From the NCBI GenBank assembly GCA_910579055.1, contig CAJTSU010000021.1:1-32353 (forward strand): a stretch of DNA of 32,353 nucleotides. Reading direction: 5' to 3'. The position numbers were made by a program, and so were the translations under genes. Source of the stretch: an uncultured Mailhella sp. GTDB lineage: Bacteria > Desulfobacterota > Desulfovibrionia > Desulfovibrionales > Desulfovibrionaceae. The notes below the pieces were generated by a model that was given only the letters and a program-made list of their open reading frames with translations, did not search any database and had not been told where the DNA came from. This document shows, piece after piece, positions 30,668 through 32,353 of this stretch (its first letter is position 1; every line of letters begins with the position of its first letter).

Positions 30668-30854
30668 AGGATAACGCCTCGCTGATTTTTTTATGCAAAA
30701 CAGGAGCGTTTCTCTTCAATCGCTCCCGATAAGCGATTTCATCACGCGGAGTATCTGAATTAGGTTCCGTCCATCCAGAAATATTTGTAACAGCACGATC
30801 TTCCATCACATCCGCATATTTCTGGCATAATTGTTCAAAATTTGTTTGTTCCAT
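30660..30854 (-). CDS. Small 64-residue protein, partner of the 161-residue gene
   Basis: 64 residues, charged and probably helical (MEQTNFEQLCQKYADVMEDR, then DEIAYRERLKRNAPVLHKKI). Not recognised. The start is fixed by an excellent ribosome site AAAGGAG 7 nt before the ATG on the minus strand; a longer reading of the frame to 31136 has no such signal. The stop (30660-30662) lies within the start region of the next gene, indicating translational coupling. Size and order resemble the first gene of a two-gene module. Confidence 0.65.
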   Translation of the reverse strand: MEQTNFEQLCQKYADVMEDRAVTNISGWTEPNSDTPRDEIAYRERLKRNAPVLHKKISEALSFD

Positions 30855-31083
30855 CAGTCTACTCCTTTGATGGCATCCTGCTTTTACTTTATCCAATCTT
30901 CCCCATTTACGCAACAGGAACAGCAGGACGAAGAGATACTCCCAAATGTGTTTCCTCAAAAAAACAGGAAGAGCAGGAATGAGTCTCACCTTGATCTGCT
31001 CCAGAGCGCATTTCAATCCACCCTGTTTTTCAGCGCCATTCCGGAGTTGCATGAAAAATAAAAGCTTGCCAGAGTGAGCGCTT
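30855..31083. other. Non-coding gap with divergent promoters
   Basis: I see no gene. On the minus strand a possible promoter for the two-gene module reads TTGCGT (30914 to 30909), a 17-nt spacer and TAAAGT (30891 to 30886). A 15-nt near-repeat ACAGGAASAGCAGGA occurs at 30914-30928 and 30964-30978 with one mismatch. Confidence 0.4.
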
Positions 31084-31110
31084 TTGACGATATCAGGAGA
31101 GCCGTATAAT
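31084..31110 (+). promoter_or_regulatory. Sigma-70-type promoter for the TauE/SafE-like gene
   Basis: TTGACG (31084-31089), a 15-nt spacer and TATAAT (31105-31110). The boxes are strong, although the spacer is shorter than the optimum 17. Transcription would begin near 31117 and the gene starts at 31135, with AAGGAC at about 31121. Confidence 0.65.
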
Positions 31111-31134
31111 AAAACAAGAAAAGGACTCTTCAAC

Positions 31135-31932
31135 ATGCTGACAGCTCTTATCCTCTACGGTGTTCTTGGCGCTTTCGCCGGCATTTTGGCCGGCCTCCTG
31201 GGCATCGGCGGCGGGGCGGTGGTCGTGCCCATGCTTGTTTTCACTTTCAAGTGGCAGAACATCTCCCCCGATGTCAGCATTCATCTGGCTATCGGAACAT
31301 CTCTGGCAAGCATCATGTTCACCGCCGTTTCCAGCGCGCGGGCTCATCACAAGCGTGGCGGCGTAAACTGGCAAGTCTTCAAATATATTGCCCTGGGCAT
31401 TTTGATAGGAACCTATTGCGGTTCCTTTATCGCCGCCCGTATTCCCGCCCGCTGTTTGCAGCTCTTTTTTGTCGCCTTTCTGCTCTATGTGGCCACAAAC
31501 ATGCTCCTCAACAAAAAACCGAACGCAAGCAGACAGCTGCCGGGCTTCGCCGGAATGACCGGGGCCGGGCTGTTCATCGGCGCGATTTCCAGCCTTGTGG
31601 GCATCGGGGGAGGCACGCTCTCCGTACCCTTTCTTGTATGGCATAATGTGGATATGCGTCGCGCCGTGGGCACCTCCGCCGCCATCGGCTTCCCCATCGC
31701 CCTTGCCGGCACTCTCGGCTTCATCACCAATGGCTGGAATACGCCCGGCCTGCCCGAATACGCTCTGGGCTTCATCTACCTGCCCGCCCTGGTCGGCATC
31801 GTGGCAGTAAGCATGTTCACCGCTCCCATCGGCGCGGGGATAGCGCACAAGCTGCCCGTTCCCAGGCTGAAAAAATTCTTTGCCTGCTTCCTGTATGTTG
31901 TCGCCATAAAAATGCTGATGGACGTTCTTTGA
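31135..31932 (+). CDS. TauE/SafE family membrane permease (anion/sulfite exporter type)
   Basis: 265 residues, about eight membrane segments in two related halves. Each half begins with the family motif: LAGLLGIGGGAVVVPML (about 18-34) and ISSLVGIGGGTLSVPFLVW (about 156-174). A further hallmark is HLAIGTSLASIMFTAVSS, paired with AVGTSAAIGFPIALAGT. The family exports sulfite, sulfoacetate or related organosulfur anions; the substrate here is not readable. It is monocistronic with its own promoter. Its stop codon lies next to the right end of an IS200/IS605-type element and may be supplied by it. Confidence 0.88.
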   Translation: MLTALILYGVLGAFAGILAGLLGIGGGAVVVPMLVFTFKWQNISPDVSIHLAIGTSLASIMFTAVSSARAHHKRGGVNWQVFKYIALGILIGTYCGSFIAARIPARCLQLFFVAFLLYVATNMLLNKKPNASRQLPGFAGMTGAGLFIGAISSLVGIGGGTLSVPFLVWHNVDMRRAVGTSAAIGFPIALAGTLGFITNGWNTPGLPEYALGFIYLPALVGIVAVSMFTAPIGAGIAHKLPVPRLKKFFACFLYVVAIKMLMDVL

Positions 31933-32353
31933 CATCCTCCCCCGCCTAAAGTCGGGGGATTCCTATCGGTAGCGGCTTACGCCGCACCACAGGTGGGTTC
32001 CTGCTTCAACGCGGGCGCTTGAGCCCTTCCCGCTCCACAGGCTGACACGGCATGCCCTGCCGCCAGAATGTTCAACGCCGCATTGTGATCGGCATTGGCT
32101 TCAAATCCGCAAGCTGTACACTTGAATTTTGCCTGCGTTTGTCTGTTTTGCCTGTCTACGCAACCGCAACGACTACACGTCTGGCTCGTGTATTGCGCAG
32201 GGACGACAAGCAGGTTCCCGCCAAACCATGCCGACTTGTAGGCCAGTTGTCGCCGGAACTCGAACCAGCCCTGATCCTGTATGGACTTGTTTAATCCCGC
32301 TTTTGCCCGCACATTTTTCCCCGGTGCTTCAAGTGTGCCGGAGGCCGAACGCG
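31929..32353 (-). mobile_element. IS200/IS605-family element, right-end part (truncated by window)
   Basis: The partial tnpB (31977-32353, minus strand) is followed by a right-end hairpin: TCCCCCG (31938-31944) pairs with CGGGGGA (31953-31959) around an 8-nt loop. On the minus strand the sequence then reads GGATGTCAA, ending at 31929. TCAA is the right cleavage tetranucleotide of IS608-type elements, so the border is inferred there. The left end lies beyond the window, so completeness and the presence of tnpA cannot be judged. Confidence 0.75.
31977..32353 (-). CDS. tnpB: TnpB (IS605 OrfB), C-terminal part
   Basis: The reading frame is open through the window edge, so the N-terminus is missing from view. 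Visible parts are GTLEAPGKNVRAKAGLNKSI, then GWFEFRRQLAYKSAWFGGNLLVV, the four-Cys zinc ribbon CSRCG...CTACG, and the last RuvC motif ANADHNAALNIL with its catalytic Asp. TnpB is an RNA-guided DNA endonuclease whose guide RNA (omega RNA) comes from the 3' end of the gene and the adjacent right end. Zinc ribbon and RuvC-III residues are intact, so activity is plausible if the rest is whole. The stop is TAA at 31979-31977. Confidence 0.9.
   Translation of the reverse strand, partial: RSASGTLEAPGKNVRAKAGLNKSIQDQGWFEFRRQLAYKSAWFGGNLLVVPAQYTSQTCSRCGCVDRQNRQTQAKFKCTACGFEANADHNAALNILAAGHAVSACGAGRAQAPALKQEPTCGAA

Noticed and set aside
30831..31061. Plus-strand 76-codon frame in the gap before the permease gene
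   Set aside because: It lacks a ribosome site, runs against the well-supported small minus-strand gene and has no family features.
30855..31136. Upstream extension of the 64-residue minus-strand gene to 158 codons
   Set aside because: AAAGGAG lies exactly before the ATG at 30854, and the extension would cover the promoter region of the divergent permease gene.

Overview
The window looks like a chromosomal segment of a GC-rich deltaproteobacterium-type organism, most likely a Desulfovibrionaceae relative (Bilophila/Desulfovibrio-like). This rests on a Yersinia-type (Ysc) type III secretion order, sigma-54 control, a TauE/SafE-type anion exporter and overall gene style. It is inference, not proof. 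Nearly all genes lie on the + strand.

Region 1 (1-7207) is a type III secretion (T3SS) export-apparatus cluster: sycN-like chaperone, sctX, sctY, sctV, sctS, then a chaperone plus an unrecognised 359-residue protein (a candidate secreted substrate), then sctT and sctU. sctR is not present between sctV and sctS. An exact-consensus sigma-54 promoter (3535-3550) sits just before the chaperone/substrate pair, and a sigma-54 activator gene lies directly after sctU.

Region 2 (7225-16910) is a tightly packed signalling/transport cluster. It contains a sigma-54 activator with no receiver domain and an altered GAFTGA loop, a membrane-bound PP2C-type phosphatase, a double-sensor MFS transporter fusion, an unrecognised 487-residue protein, a fold-III PLP amino-acid racemase and an orphan periplasmic binding protein. 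Four successive junctions are 4-nt ATGA overlaps, so the first five genes are almost certainly one transcription unit. I do not know a described system with this set. It is the best candidate here for an unnamed sensory/metabolic module.

Region 3 (16911-29971) is a complete type III-A (Csm) CRISPR-Cas locus: cas6, a sigma-70-type promoter, cas10/csm1-csm2-csm3-csm4-csm5, a leader with its own promoter, 14 repeats with 13 spacers, cas1, two tandem cas2 genes, and two CARF-domain effectors (a Card1/Can2-type nuclease and a HEPN RNase of the TIGR02710/Csm6-like type). HD, GGDD, Csm3 Asp, PD-(D/E)xK and HEPN catalytic motifs are all visible, so the system looks intact: target RNA binding should trigger Cas10 cyclic-oligoadenylate synthesis and activate both ancillary nucleases. 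Unusual points are the paired cas2 genes, five spacers almost without G on the crRNA strand, a coiled-coil extension on Csm5 and an acidic insert in Cas1.

Region 4 (29972-32353) holds a small AT-rich two-gene minus-strand module of unknown function, a TauE/SafE family permease gene, and the 3' end of an IS200/IS605-type element with a partial tnpB that runs off the window. The right end of that element abuts, and may supply, the stop codon of the permease gene.
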